This document shows, one piece after another, positions 9,545 through 18,673 of a stretch of 64,000 nt of DNA. Position 1 is the stretch's first letter. The number at the start of each line of letters is the position of its first letter. The translations under genes were made by a program, and so were the position numbers. Where the stretch lies: assembly GCF_029028005.1 (NCBI RefSeq), contig NZ_JAOTPO010000004.1, positions 62,001 to 126,000 of the forward strand. Direction: 5' to 3'. A model generated the notes under the pieces. The model worked only from the letters and a program-made list of their open reading frames with translations. It was not told where the DNA came from and searched no databases. Origin of the DNA: Alkalihalobacterium chitinilyticum. GTDB lineage: Bacteria; Bacillota; Bacilli; Bacillales; Bacillaceae_F.

Positions 9545-9575
9545 AAAAAAGGACTGAATCTCTTCAGCCCTTTTT
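9545..9575 (-). terminator. Terminator of the second methyltransferase gene
   Basis: AAGGACTGAA / TTCAGCCCTT stem (one G-U pair) with A6 and T5 on the two sides, 12 bases after the stop codon at 9588. Confidence 0.75.
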
Positions 9576-9587
9576 CCTTGATCTGCT

Positions 9588-10334
9588 TTATTCTTTTCTC
9601 ATCCCGTAAAAAACATAACTGTAATCATCGGAATGTTTATCGTACAATTGGATTTCTTCGCGCAACATTTGCACCACTTTTAAAGCATCCTCGTTTTGTG
9701 GATATTTTTGCACCATTTTCTTGAGGTTTGCTTCAAGTGGACCGTAGTATTGCACTGTCCAATCTTCTTTCGGAAGGACAAAAGAAAATTGGTAATGATA
9801 ATTGTTTTGTTCGACTTGTGTTATTTTATTTACAATCGTATCCATCTCTTGATACGCTGTCTCCCAAAACGTTTTACACTCTAAAGAAGGATGGTTATTT
9901 AGCCAAGAGATTTCACTACAAACGAGATAACCACTCGGTTTAAGGTATTTTTTCCAGTCTCTTAAGCCATTTTGAAATCCAGCGATATAGATCGTACCTT
10001 CAGCCCAAATGAGATCGAAATATTCTAAAGGAAAATCTAGCTCAAACATCGATACATTCTTTACAACGATTCGATTTTCCAGGTGTTTTTTTACCACTTT
10101 TTTCTTTAATTCATTTAAAAAGTCTTCTTGCGTATCAATGGCTGTGATATGGGCGGCTGGAAACATTTCCGCCAAAATCATTGTATGACTTCCTGTACCG
10201 CACCCAATATCTAGAATTCTTAAATGATCTTTCACATCTACATCTAGCATAGAAATCGCTTTTTTAGTTGATATCTCGCTACCTGGCGCTAACCTAACTA
10301 AATTTTCAAATGCCTCAAAAAAATATTTACTCAT
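9588..10334 (-). CDS. Class I SAM-dependent methyltransferase
   Basis: About 248 residues. Motif I ILDIGCGTGSHTMILAE (near residue 40-56), acidic residue in AIDTQEDF and the post-motif DLIWAEGTIY define a class I methyltransferase of the ubiE/COQ5-like group. The ATG at 10334 is chosen; a GTG at 10346 lies too close to the GAGGAG ribosome site. The substrate is not predictable. It is unrelated in sequence to the neighbouring methyltransferase beyond the shared fold. Confidence 0.82.
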   Translation of the reverse strand: MSKYFFEAFENLVRLAPGSEISTKKAISMLDVDVKDHLRILDIGCGTGSHTMILAEMFPAAHITAIDTQEDFLNELKKKVVKKHLENRIVVKNVSMFELDFPLEYFDLIWAEGTIYIAGFQNGLRDWKKYLKPSGYLVCSEISWLNNHPSLECKTFWETAYQEMDTIVNKITQVEQNNYHYQFSFVLPKEDWTVQYYGPLEANLKKMVQKYPQNEDALKVVQMLREEIQLYDKHSDDYSYVFYGMRKE

Positions 10335-10501
10335 GTTTGTAAACACGCTCCTCTATCATTTTATTATTTTATAGAAAAGGTGCCTACCAGCTCTAAACAG
10401 AAGTTATTCAAACAAAACCCTCCTAAGTAAGATACTTCCATCTTAATTAGCAATTGAAGTACCGTCAAGTGAACAGTCAGCAATCTATGACCTAAATTAG
10501 A

Positions 10502-11127
10502 TTATTGAAACATTTCTACGTAAACCGCTAAGTTCTCATCTTGACGAAGGACCTTGAGGATTTGTTCGATATAATCTGAAGAAAATAATCGTTTTTCATT
10601 AAAGTGCACAGCATATAGCGCAGCAATCTCTCTAATCTGTTCATTGCTGTTTCCAAGTAATTCGATTATCTTGTTTTCAATGATTATTAGGTATTTTAAT
10701 TCTATCAATTGTTTCTTCTTAAGAGCATGCAGGTAATTGAATGCTTGAACGATTTCTTCATTATTATTGGAGGACAATGCTTTAACTATTGCTTCTGTCG
10801 TCCACGGTTGGTGATTTTTTTCTTTCCTATCTACTTCAAATTCATGGTGACTATCATTATCATTATGCAAAGTTAGTCCGTTTAAAAACTCTTCAAACGA
10901 GTTCGCGAGCTTTATGACCTTGTTTTCCTCCCCCTCACATTCTATATAAATGATTGGTGGATTTTCTTTCGTATTCCTGTAATCAAAAGCAATCCAAAAT
11001 TCACCCTCTCCCGATAAAATGACAATATCCTTAGGTAGCCCCCATTCCTGAATTAAATAGTGACTAGGTTGGTTGTTAAAGGTTCTAACGTATAAAAATG
11101 ATTATCTTTCTGCCAAATGTTTTTCAT
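10502..11127 (-). pseudogene. Broken SMI1/KNR4-type paralogue with 187-bp internal deletion
   Basis: Nearly identical to the intact gene at 13769-14575 at both ends. The intact gene holds gtgacta twice (14321-14327 and 14508-14514). Here only one copy remains (11060-11066) and the 187 bases between are gone. 187 is not a multiple of three, so translation from the conserved ATG (11127, same AAGGAGG ribosome site) stops after about 24 codons. The downstream part still reads as an open frame of 122 codons from an internal ATG at 10870, but with no ribosome site. The tail also differs in a variable linker (near 10800-10870). Confidence 0.9.
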
Positions 11128-11147
11128 AATGCCTCCTTATGTGCTCT

Positions 11148-11284
11148 TGGTTCACGCTTTCTCCTATATTTTCCCTCTTCCGCTTACGATTCGCGCTATT
11201 TCGTTCATACTTTCTTTTTTTTTCTCTCCCGCTCATCATTCCACACTTTCCGTTCACGCTTCCTCCTAATTTTTCCTCCATCTC
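11148..11284 (-). repeat. 53-bp repeat family, locus 1 (about 2.5 degenerate units)
   Basis: Two to three decayed copies of the 53-bp unit, spacing here 49 bases in one step. On the minus strand one unit still reads a 14-codon frame starting with ATG (MNEIARIVSGRGKI) and ending in TAG; the other has lost its stop. The array begins directly behind the broken SMI1-type gene. The junction sequence TGCTCTTGGTTCAC resembles the left edge of locus 2 (TGCTTTTGGTTCAC at 15190). Confidence 0.8.
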
Positions 11285-11459
11285 TAAATGTTTCTCTTAT
11301 CTCTTCACTCAATTCATAAAAAACGGTAACTGTGGTACAATCTCTTCACTAATTATAGTGTACATATCAATAATAATTTTTAACTTTCTCTTGAATATAG
11401 AAAAATTCTTTCTTAAAACACACTTATCCACAGTTTAAAAATTTATAATTTCCTAAACA

Positions 11460-11507
11460 AAAAAAAGCTTGTAACATCAATCATCGAGACGAAATGATGT
11501 TACAAGC
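11460..11507 (-). terminator. Terminator of the chemoreceptor gene
   Basis: GCTTGTAACATCA pairs with TGATGTTACAAGC (13 bp) and is followed on the minus strand by T8, 18 bases after the stop. Confidence 0.88.
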
Positions 11508-11524
11508 ATAACGAGTATTTCATA

Positions 11525-13603
11525 TTAAAGTTTAAATTTAGAGATTTCTTCTGTTAAGTCTTCCGCCATTTTTGCTAAAGTGTTAGCATTTGCTGTTATT
11601 TCTTCTACGGTTGCAGATTGTTCTTCAGAAGCTGCAGCAACTTCTTGAGCCGAGGCCGCTGACTGTTCAACAATCGCTGAGATTTCCTCAATGGAAGCTA
11701 ATACTTGTTGAGAGTTTATTAAAACACTTGTAAGAACTTCTTTCGTCTCAATACTTTTCTCTTCTGTCCCCTTTGTATAAGAAACAATTTCCTTCAGTGA
11801 CGCACCAACTTGGGATATTACTTCCACTTGTGATGCGACTGACGAGAGATTTTGCTCTATTTTTATAACAATGTCATTCGTTTCTGATTGTATTCCTGCA
11901 ATCAATGAACGAATTTGGTTAGCTGATTTCGAAGACTGTTCCGCTAATTTACGAACTTCATCAGCAACGACTGCAAAACCTTTTCCATGTTCACCAGCTC
12001 GAGCAGCTTCAATCGCTGCATTTAACGCTAGAAGGTTAGTTTGATCAGCTATTTCTGAAATAACTGTGATAATACCGCCAATCTCCTCAGAACGGCGACC
12101 TAGTGCTTTCACAGAATCAGCTGAAGCACGAACTTGCTCATTCATTTTTTCTAGCTGTTCTACAGACGCCTGTGCTACTTCATCTCCTTTAAGAGCAGAT
12201 TGACTAGACTTTACAGCAATATCTAACACTTGTATGGAGGCCTTTTCACCTTTGTTAACATCATCTACGGTCTTTTTCATCATCTCAAATATAGTAGTTG
12301 TGTTTTCCGACTGCTTAGCCGCTCCATCAGCTATTTGATTAATCGTCATACTAATTTGATTGGATGACTCACTTGTTTCCGTAGCACTCGATGCTAATTC
12401 TTCAGAAGCTGCGGAAGCGTGCTGAGCACTGCTCGTAATATTTAGGATCATGCCTGATAAGTTGCGTTTCATTACATCAAAGGTTCTCGTAATTTCACCA
12501 ATTTCATCTTTTCTTTTCAAATATTCTGCCTGAATGTTTTCTGTAAAATCTCCTTGAGATAGCTTATTAGCCACCTTAACCGTTTCTTTGATTGGTCTAG
12601 TGATTGAATTCGCAATCCAAATTGTTATTAGAACAATTACGATTTGGCCTACTAAAGCTACAATTATAAGAACTAACCTTAGATCGTTGGCTTCTTTCAT
12701 AATTTCAGCTTCAGGAACAATGATCATCGCAGACCAAGGAGCGTCTGTAAATCCAAATGTAACGGGTTCAGCGACGTAAATCATTCCACCGTCTCCTAGT
12801 TCAATATCCCCTCCGATTTGGATTGCATTTTGTACATCAGTTAAAATTTTGGAAGGAATGATTGAGCTTAATTCTGAACCGATATACTCTCTATTCGGAT
12901 GAGATACGATCTGACCTTCATTTGAACTAAGCATCGCATAGCCAGTTTCATAAAATGAAAACGAACCAATAAATTCTTGAATATAGTCAAATGAAACATC
13001 TATTCCAATCACACCAAAGAAGTTATCATTTTGTTTGACTGGAACAACGACGGACAGAAACATTACCTGTTCTCCCTGTACTTCATAGAGATACGGTTCT
13101 AATACCACTTCAGTCCCTTTTTGCTTAGGTATATTATAAAAATCTTGATTGTCCGGGTCACTGGTAGGCTCGCCTACAATTCGATTTTGATCGTCCCAGT
13201 AGAAATAAGGAGTATACCTCCCAGTTAGATCATGAAACTCTGCACCGGCAAATTCTACATCATTCCCATCGAAGGCATTTGGCTCCCAAATAGTCCAAAT
13301 CCCTGTAAAACTTTGATTTTCTTTTAGGATAGATTGTAACATCGCATTCACCTGATCGCGGTTCATGTCGTTATACTGCTTTAACCCTTGCAAAATATGA
13401 GCAGTAGCTCTTGCCGTATCTAATGCCACTTCTATCTCACTTTCAACTTCTAAAGCCAATATTTCTGTTTCAGCTCTTAGTGTTTCTGTAGAACTATTTT
13501 TACTCATTTCGGCAACCTTTGTTATCGTAAATACAGAAACCCCACCAAAAATGATAAAAACAGTTCCTAGTATGAGGACTAGCATTCTCGTCCGTAATGT
13601 CAT
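11525..13603 (-). CDS. Methyl-accepting chemotaxis protein with dCache sensor
   Basis: 692 residues from the ATG at 13603, which has AAAGGGG 9 bases upstream; an in-frame start 36 codons earlier lacks one. Membrane segment 1 near 8-30, extracellular double-Cache (dCache_1-like) ligand domain about 40-300 ([27 protein letters not shown]), membrane segment 2 about 310-330, HAMP about 332-385, then the signalling coiled coil. Its conserved tip, [19 protein letters not shown], binds CheA/CheW. It detects an external small molecule, not identifiable from sequence. It lies between the two SMI1/KNR4-type copies but has its own terminator. Confidence 0.95.
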   Translation of the reverse strand: MTLRTRMLVLILGTVFIIFGGVSVFTITKVAEMSKNSSTETLRAETEILALEVESEIEVALDTARATAHILQGLKQYNDMNRDQVNAMLQSILKENQSFTGIWTIWEPNAFDGNDVEFAGAEFHDLTGRYTPYFYWDDQNRIVGEPTSDPDNQDFYNIPKQKGTEVVLEPYLYEVQGEQVMFLSVVVPVKQNDNFFGVIGIDVSFDYIQEFIGSFSFYETGYAMLSSNEGQIVSHPNREYIGSELSSIIPSKILTDVQNAIQIGGDIELGDGGMIYVAEPVTFGFTDAPWSAMIIVPEAEIMKEANDLRLVLIIVALVGQIVIVLITIWIANSITRPIKETVKVANKLSQGDFTENIQAEYLKRKDEIGEITRTFDVMKRNLSGMILNITSSAQHASAASEELASSATETSESSNQISMTINQIADGAAKQSENTTTIFEMMKKTVDDVNKGEKASIQVLDIAVKSSQSALKGDEVAQASVEQLEKMNEQVRASADSVKALGRRSEEIGGIITVISEIADQTNLLALNAAIEAARAGEHGKGFAVVADEVRKLAEQSSKSANQIRSLIAGIQSETNDIVIKIEQNLSSVASQVEVISQVGASLKEIVSYTKGTEEKSIETKEVLTSVLINSQQVLASIEEISAIVEQSAASAQEVAAASEEQSATVEEITANANTLAKMAEDLTEEISKFKL

Positions 13604-13768
13604 AGTTGTCAGCCCCTTTGAATTATGTACTAGATACATAGTACTATAAAGGAACTTTAAAAGGAATAACTTTATAATAGAATAATAATATCCGTCGAAT
13701 TTGTTAATCATAATTTAGATTTATTAAAACCTTCAAAAATGATAATAAGAATAGTTGTCCTCAATAAA

Positions 13769-14575
13769 TTACAAAATCATCCCTACGTAAACCGCTAAGT
13801 TCTCATCTTCACGAAGGACCTTGAGGATTTGTTCGATATAATCTGGAGAAAATAATCGTTTTTCATTAAAGTGCACAGCATATAGCGCAGCAATCTCTCT
13901 AATCTGTTCATTGCTGTTTCCAAGTAATTCGATTATCTTGTTTTCAATGATTGTTAGGTATTTTAATTCTATCAATTGTTTCTTCTTAAGAGCATGCAGG
14001 TAATTGAATGCTTGAACGATTTCTTCATTATTATTAGAGGACAATGCTTTAACTATTGCTTCTGTTGACCACGATTGTTGATTTTCTTCATTAGTATCAT
14101 CTATTAACTCTTGGTGAATATCTTCGTACAAGCTTAGTCCGTTTAAAAACTCTTCAAACGAGTTTGCAAGCTTCAACACCTTGTTCTCCTCGCTCTCACA
14201 TTCTATGTAAATGATCGGTGGATTTTCTTCCGTATTCCTGTAATCAAAAGCAATCCAGGATTCACCCTCTCCTGATAAAATGACAATATCCTTAGGTAGC
14301 CCCCATTCCTGAATTAAATAGTGACTATCTAGTATACTATCCTTTTCACCAATACCTAACAGGTGTTCAACTTGAATATGGTTCTCCCCCCAAATGGTTG
14401 GTTCGTTGGCAGGGTAAGTAGTGTATTTGATGTGACCGCCATTCTGTTTATTCAGAAGCTGGATATAGGAGTCTGGTAATTTTACTTTTAAACGTTCCGC
14501 TGCTTGTGTGACTAGGTTTGGTGTTAAAGGTTCTAACGTATAAAAATGATTATCTTTCTGCCAAATGTTTTTCAT
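13769..14575 (-). CDS. SMI1/KNR4-family protein with helical C-terminal extension
   Basis: 268 residues. N-terminal half (about 10-150) is an SMI1/KNR4 (SUKH-like) fold: LPDSYIQLLNKQNGG, then HLLGIGEKDSILDSHYLIQEWGLP and IVILSGEGESWIAFDYR. The C-terminal half (about 165-265) is a helical repeat-like region (EAIVKALSSNNNEEIVQAFNYL..., EQIREIAALYAVHF). In Bacillus many SUKH proteins are immunity proteins against polymorphic toxins, but no toxin gene is adjacent. Start has AAGGAGG 4 bases before ATG. A broken duplicate lies 2.6 kb away, on the other side of the chemoreceptor. Confidence 0.8.
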   Translation of the reverse strand: MKNIWQKDNHFYTLEPLTPNLVTQAAERLKVKLPDSYIQLLNKQNGGHIKYTTYPANEPTIWGENHIQVEHLLGIGEKDSILDSHYLIQEWGLPKDIVILSGEGESWIAFDYRNTEENPPIIYIECESEENKVLKLANSFEEFLNGLSLYEDIHQELIDDTNEENQQSWSTEAIVKALSSNNNEEIVQAFNYLHALKKKQLIELKYLTIIENKIIELLGNSNEQIREIAALYAVHFNEKRLFSPDYIEQILKVLREDENLAVYVGMIL

Positions 14576-14654
14576 AATGCCTCCTTATGGACAACTAAGT
14601 AAGATCTTAGTCATTATATTATTTTGGATAAAAGAGCTTCTTTTGCATCACTAG

Positions 14655-15101
14655 CTAATTCTTTAACTCAATATCAGGTAGTGTTTCTAAGAACTTTTCC
14701 GTTTCACTCATATCAGTAGATAGAAAAACAACTCCCTTATCGTCGAATATAACAAACGTAGGAAACTCTTTGATGTTTAGGAAATCCACTTGTTCTGGTA
14801 CTCTATCAGCCGACTTGACACCAAATTGATGTACTTTAAGGAGTGGATCTAATCGCATCATATTCTCATACACTTCATACTGTCTTTCTAATTTGTCATC
14901 AACGACTCCCCGTTTGTCTGGGGGAGGAGGAACCTCATCATGTGGAAAGTCAAAAAACACATACATATAATATTGACCCTCTTGATCTGCCTTTAATCCA
15001 CTAATCGTTTCCATTTTTTTCGACTCGTATTCCCCGAATGAGCACCCGGCAAAAAGGATGCAACTTAACATAAGGGTTAATAACACACTCTTTGGTTGCA
15101 T
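14655..15101 (-). CDS. Thioredoxin-fold-like lipoprotein
   Basis: 148 residues. Signal peptide with lipobox LFAGC (cysteine near 19). The C-terminal region (LKVHQFGVKSADRVPEQVDFLNIKEFPTFVIFDDKGVVFLS, about 95-135, in parts) has the beta-alpha-beta plan and cis-proline-type FPTF of thioredoxin-like proteins, but there is no CxxC pair, so redox activity is unlikely. Lipid-anchored outside the membrane. The 53-bp repeat array ends about 100 bases upstream of its start, and the mini-frames in that array point into this gene. Confidence 0.65.
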   Translation of the reverse strand: MQPKSVLLTLMLSCILFAGCSFGEYESKKMETISGLKADQEGQYYMYVFFDFPHDEVPPPPDKRGVVDDKLERQYEVYENMMRLDPLLKVHQFGVKSADRVPEQVDFLNIKEFPTFVIFDDKGVVFLSTDMSETEKFLETLPDIELKN

Positions 15102-15197
15102 CTATCTAAACCTATTCCTTCCTCTCTAATTTTGCTGAAACAGCTTCTCTTTGTTGAACCTGTTTTCCCCTCTACCAAACACCATTCTTTGCTTTTG

Positions 15198-15872
15198 GTT
15201 CACTCTTTCTCCTATATTTTTCCTCCACCGCTCACGATCCACGCCGTTTCGTTCACACTTTCTCCTATATTTTTCCTCCACTGCTCACGACCCACACCGT
15301 TTCCTTCACGCTTTCTCCTATATTTTTCCTCCAACGCTCACGATTCGCACCATTTCGTTCACGCCTCCTCCTAATTTTTTCCTCTACCGCTCACGATTCG
15401 CGCCGTTTCGTTCACGCTTCCTCCTAATTTTTCCCTCTACCGCTCACGATTCGCGCCTTTTCGTTCACTCTTCCCCCTAATTTTTTCCTTTACCGCTCCA
15501 GATTCATGCCGTTCCGTTCAGGTTTTCTCCTAATTTTTCCCTCCACCGCTCACAATCCGCACCGTTTCGTTCACGCCTCCTCCTAATTTTTTCCTCTATC
15601 GCTCACGATCCGCACCGTTTCGTTCACGACTTCTCCTAGTTTTTTCCTCTACCGCTCACGATTCGCACCGTTTCGTTCACGTTTCCTCCTAATTTTTCCC
15701 TCTACCGCTCACTAATCCGCGCTTTTCATTCACGCTTTCTCCTATATTTTTCCTCTACTACTCACGATTCGCACCGTTTCGTTCACGCTTCCTCCTAATA
15801 TTTCCCTCTACCGCTCACTAATCCGCGCTTTTCATTCACGCTTTCTCCTAATTTCCCCCTATTGCGCACTCT
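15198..15872 (-). repeat. 53-bp tandem repeat array, locus 2 (12 units)
   Basis: Twelve head-to-tail units with an exact 53-base period: the CTCAC landmark recurs at 15231, 15284, 15337, 15390, 15443, 15496, 15549, 15602, 15655, 15708, 15761 and 15814, with no indels. On the minus strand each unit reads (T)AGGAGG-like ribosome site, short spacer, GTG, 13 more codons and TAG. The typical peptide is MNETARIVSGRGKN. The frame is intact in 11 of 12 units; unit 6 has CTG for GTG and an internal TGA. The TAG overlaps the next unit's AGGAGG. Both flanking genes are also on the minus strand. Confidence 0.95.
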
Positions 15873-15921
15873 ATTCCTTCAACACATCCAGTAAAGAGGC
15901 CATATAATCCTATTAATTATG

Positions 15922-16731
15922 CTAGTTTAATAATTTTTTCAATTCACTTTGCTGCTGATCACAATACCTGTCCAAAAAGATAGCTACACCATCATTATCG
16001 TTTGTTTCCGTTATTGTATTAGCAATCGATTTTAATTCTTTAACAGCATTCCCCATGGCAACCGAATAGCCACACATCTGGAATAATCCAAGATCATTAA
16101 AGTCGTCTCCAAAGCACATCGCGTCATCAAATGTTAATTGCATTCTATCTAAAAGATACTCAACTGCAGCTTCTTTAGAGGATCGCTGTGACATGATTTG
16201 AATGAGCTCGCCGTGATCAGTAATGAGAACATTTAGCTCTTTTCCAAACTTATCAAGCAGCTGTTCAGGGTGCGCAAAATTCGTTAATAGTACCTTTGTA
16301 CAATCATATGCTAGCAATTCCTCGTAACTGATCATCGTTGGGTTTTGCTCTACCTTCATCATCTCTCTATAATCTAATGGTCTACTACTAAACCATTGAT
16401 CTTTCACTTCAATACTTAAATTCGCCTCATGATCTATCGAAAAACAGAATTCGATGAGTTCCTTTGTCTTTTTGCTCGGAATTGAAAAATGTATTTGTTC
16501 GTTCGTATCAATACAATGAAATAAAGCACCATTATAAAAGACCATAGTTCCTAATGATGCTAAGTCGATCTCTTTGAAATCGGTGCATCGCGGCGGCCGT
16601 GCTGTAGCAAAAATGAGCTCGATCCCGCTCGCTTTTAACCCTTTTAGTACCTCAATACTCTTCTTGGAAATCGTTTTCGACGAATTTAATAGAGTCCCGT
16701 CTAAATCTAATATAATTGCTTTTGGTCTCAC
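15922..16731 (-). CDS. Cof-type HAD-IIB phosphatase
   Basis: 269 residues. HAD motif I LDLDGTLLNSSKTIS (aspartate nucleophile near residue 9), motif II in LIFATARPP, and the C-terminal AMCFGDDFNDLGLFQMCGYSVAMGNA holding motif IV. The cap is the C2B type of YidA/Cof proteins, which dephosphorylate sugar or cofactor phosphates in the cytoplasm. Exact substrate not predictable. GTG start with GAGAGGAGAA upstream. It reads towards the 53-bp repeat array, and I see no terminator between. Confidence 0.88.
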   Translation of the reverse strand: MRPKAIILDLDGTLLNSSKTISKKSIEVLKGLKASGIELIFATARPPRCTDFKEIDLASLGTMVFYNGALFHCIDTNEQIHFSIPSKKTKELIEFCFSIDHEANLSIEVKDQWFSSRPLDYREMMKVEQNPTMISYEELLAYDCTKVLLTNFAHPEQLLDKFGKELNVLITDHGELIQIMSQRSSKEAAVEYLLDRMQLTFDDAMCFGDDFNDLGLFQMCGYSVAMGNAVKELKSIANTITETNDNDGVAIFLDRYCDQQQSELKKLLN

Positions 16732-16769
16732 TTATGATGTTCTCCTCTCAACCGACAATTAAGTTTATT

Positions 16770-17079
16770 TCAACTAGAAGTGAAATTATTAATAGCGTAC
16801 CATATTTTGTAATACTTGAAGTTCTTTTGAGGAAAATTACCAATTATACGACCTTTGGTATTGAACCGAGAAACATGTATTAAGATTAATATTAATGTTC
16901 AACAACTATAGTAATTTTTCTAAAACTAATTTTCACTTTTTTAAATCCACTTTCTTAATGTGGGTTATAAAACAACCTATACACCCAAATAAACAACCAA
17001 AAGAACCAATAAAACCACTAACCATACGCTTAATATTACTATTAACTAACAATTCGGTGATTTACACCTATTTTGTCGA
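16770..17079. other. AT-rich intergenic region upstream of the yfcC promoter
   Basis: About 300 bases without a credible gene. A short frame at 16895-17125 has no ribosome site and low-complexity composition. The region would be expected to hold an enhancer site for the sigma-54 activator, but I could not find a repeat here matching those near rocA. Confidence 0.5.
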
Positions 17080-17097
17080 TTGGCACAACTCTTGCAA
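17080..17097 (+). promoter_or_regulatory. Sigma-54 (-24/-12) promoter of the yfcC-iadA operon
   Basis: TTGGCACAACTCTTGCAA: TGGCAC and TTGCA separated by exactly five bases, the full -24/-12 consensus. It lies 44 bases before the TTG start of the carrier gene. Same form as the three roc promoters in this window. Confidence 0.9.
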
Positions 17098-17140
17098 TAC
17101 TAGTATAGAATTAATCTATTTTTGAAAGGAAGTGATTTAA

Positions 17141-18652
17141 TTGGAAATGCCAAAAAATAGAAAGCGTTTTCAAACACCTGATACCTTTGTCATTATCTTC
17201 TTCGTAGTGGTAGCAGCCGCATTACTCACCTACCTCATACCACTAGGTGAATTTGAAACAAAGGAAGTTACATATGAGTATCAAGGAACTGAATCGACAA
17301 GGACTGTATTGGACCCAGAAACTTTCTCCGTTGTAGTCGACCCTGACGGAAATCCAGTGAAAGATGGTGTGAGTTTATTTGAACCTGGTGGCGGCGTGGG
17401 TTTCTTGAACTATTTATTTGAGGGACTTGTTTCCGGTAGTAAATGGGGATCGGCTGTAGGAGTCGTTGCTTTCATCTTAATTATCGGCGGTTCATTTGGG
17501 GTCATTATGAAAACCGGGGCAGTTGAAGAAGGAATTCTATCTGTCATCAAACGGACCAAAGGAAGAGAAATGTTAATCATTCCTGTGATGTTCACTTGTT
17601 TTTCATTAGGTGGAGCCGTTTTCGGTATGGGGGAAGAAGCGATTGCATTTGCTCTCATTCTTATTCCTCTCGTTATTGCCTTAGGTTATGATGCGATAAC
17701 TGGCATTATGATTACATATGTAGCGACTCAAATTGGATTTGCGACATCTTGGATGAATCCATTTGGAGTTGCGATTGCTCAAGGTCTTGCAGATGTTCCT
17801 GTATTAAGTGGAACTCCATTTCGAATTGCCATGTGGGCTTTCTTTACATTGCTAGGGATTATTTACACGATGGTGTATGCTTCAAAAATTAAAAAAGACC
17901 CAACATCATCTTTATCCTATGAGTCTGATGATTATTTCAGAAAAGATTTTCGGGAGGAAAAGATTAATGCAAAATTCACAGTAGGGCATGGGCTTGTCAT
18001 CTTATCTTTAGCTCTAGGTATCTCTTGGATCATTTGGGGTGTCGTCAATCATGCGTACTACATTCCTGAGATTGCGACTCAATTCTTTACGATTGGCTTA
18101 GTCGCAGGGGTGATTGGTGTCATTTTTAAATTAAATCAGATGAGGATTAATGACATTGCGCACAGCTTTAAAAACGGTGCTAAAGATTTATTACCTGCAG
18201 CTTTAATTGTTGGGATGGCCAAAGGAATTGTCATTATTCTTGGGGGTGATGACCCTGCTCAAGCATCGGTGTTAAATACGATTTTATTCCATACGGGTCA
18301 ATTGTTTAACGGTTTGCCAACCGAATTTTCAGCTTGGTTAATGTTTGTCTTCCAATCGACGTTTAACTTCTTTGTTGTTTCAGGTACGGGACAAGCCGCA
18401 TTAACAATGCCCCTCCTTGCTCCGTTAGCAGATATGGCTGGTGTAACCAGACAAGTGGCTGTGCTTGCTTATCAATTAGGTGACGGGTTCACCAACCTAA
18501 TTGTACCGACATCTGCAGCATTAATGGGCGTTTTAGGTGTAGCACGACTCGATTGGAGTAAATGGTTAAGGTTTCAGATTAAATTTCAAATTATACTATT
18601 TGTTTTCGGGTCTTTATTTGTTATTGGCGCAGCATTTATTGGCTTCAATTAA
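17141..18652 (+). CDS. YfcC/DcuC-superfamily transporter
   Basis: 503 residues with about 12 membrane segments. The N-terminal PDTFVIIFFVVVAAALLTYLIPLG and the long loop after it (EYQGTESTRTVLDPETF) are typical of YfcC proteins; GMGEEAIAFALILIPL and FVVSGTGQAALTMPLLAPL (in parts) are the conserved re-entrant regions of the family. Databases often label such proteins basic amino-acid antiporters, with little direct proof. TTG start is preferred because AAAGGAAGTGAT is correctly spaced; ATG at 17147 is possible. It is cotranscribed with the isoaspartyl dipeptidase gene 21 bases downstream from a sigma-54 promoter, which suggests import of beta-aspartyl peptides or their products. Confidence 0.85.
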   Translation: MEMPKNRKRFQTPDTFVIIFFVVVAAALLTYLIPLGEFETKEVTYEYQGTESTRTVLDPETFSVVVDPDGNPVKDGVSLFEPGGGVGFLNYLFEGLVSGSKWGSAVGVVAFILIIGGSFGVIMKTGAVEEGILSVIKRTKGREMLIIPVMFTCFSLGGAVFGMGEEAIAFALILIPLVIALGYDAITGIMITYVATQIGFATSWMNPFGVAIAQGLADVPVLSGTPFRIAMWAFFTLLGIIYTMVYASKIKKDPTSSLSYESDDYFRKDFREEKINAKFTVGHGLVILSLALGISWIIWGVVNHAYYIPEIATQFFTIGLVAGVIGVIFKLNQMRINDIAHSFKNGAKDLLPAALIVGMAKGIVIILGGDDPAQASVLNTILFHTGQLFNGLPTEFSAWLMFVFQSTFNFFVVSGTGQAALTMPLLAPLADMAGVTRQVAVLAYQLGDGFTNLIVPTSAALMGVLGVARLDWSKWLRFQIKFQIILFVFGSLFVIGAAFIGFN

Positions 18653-18673
18653 ATAGATTGAGGAGGGATAAAC

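Noticed and set aside
13604-13711. 36-residue N-terminal extension of the chemoreceptor
   Set aside because: No ribosome site for the upstream ATG; the ATG at 13603 has AAAGGGG and starts right before the first membrane segment.
15096-15480. Two plus-strand open frames of 92 and 109 codons over the repeat array
   Set aside because: They are serine/phenylalanine-rich shadows of the 53-bp repeat with no ribosome site; the frame shifts each unit because 53 is not a multiple of three.
15198-15872. CRISPR array
   Set aside because: The whole 53-bp unit is conserved, with no alternating unique spacers and no cas genes.
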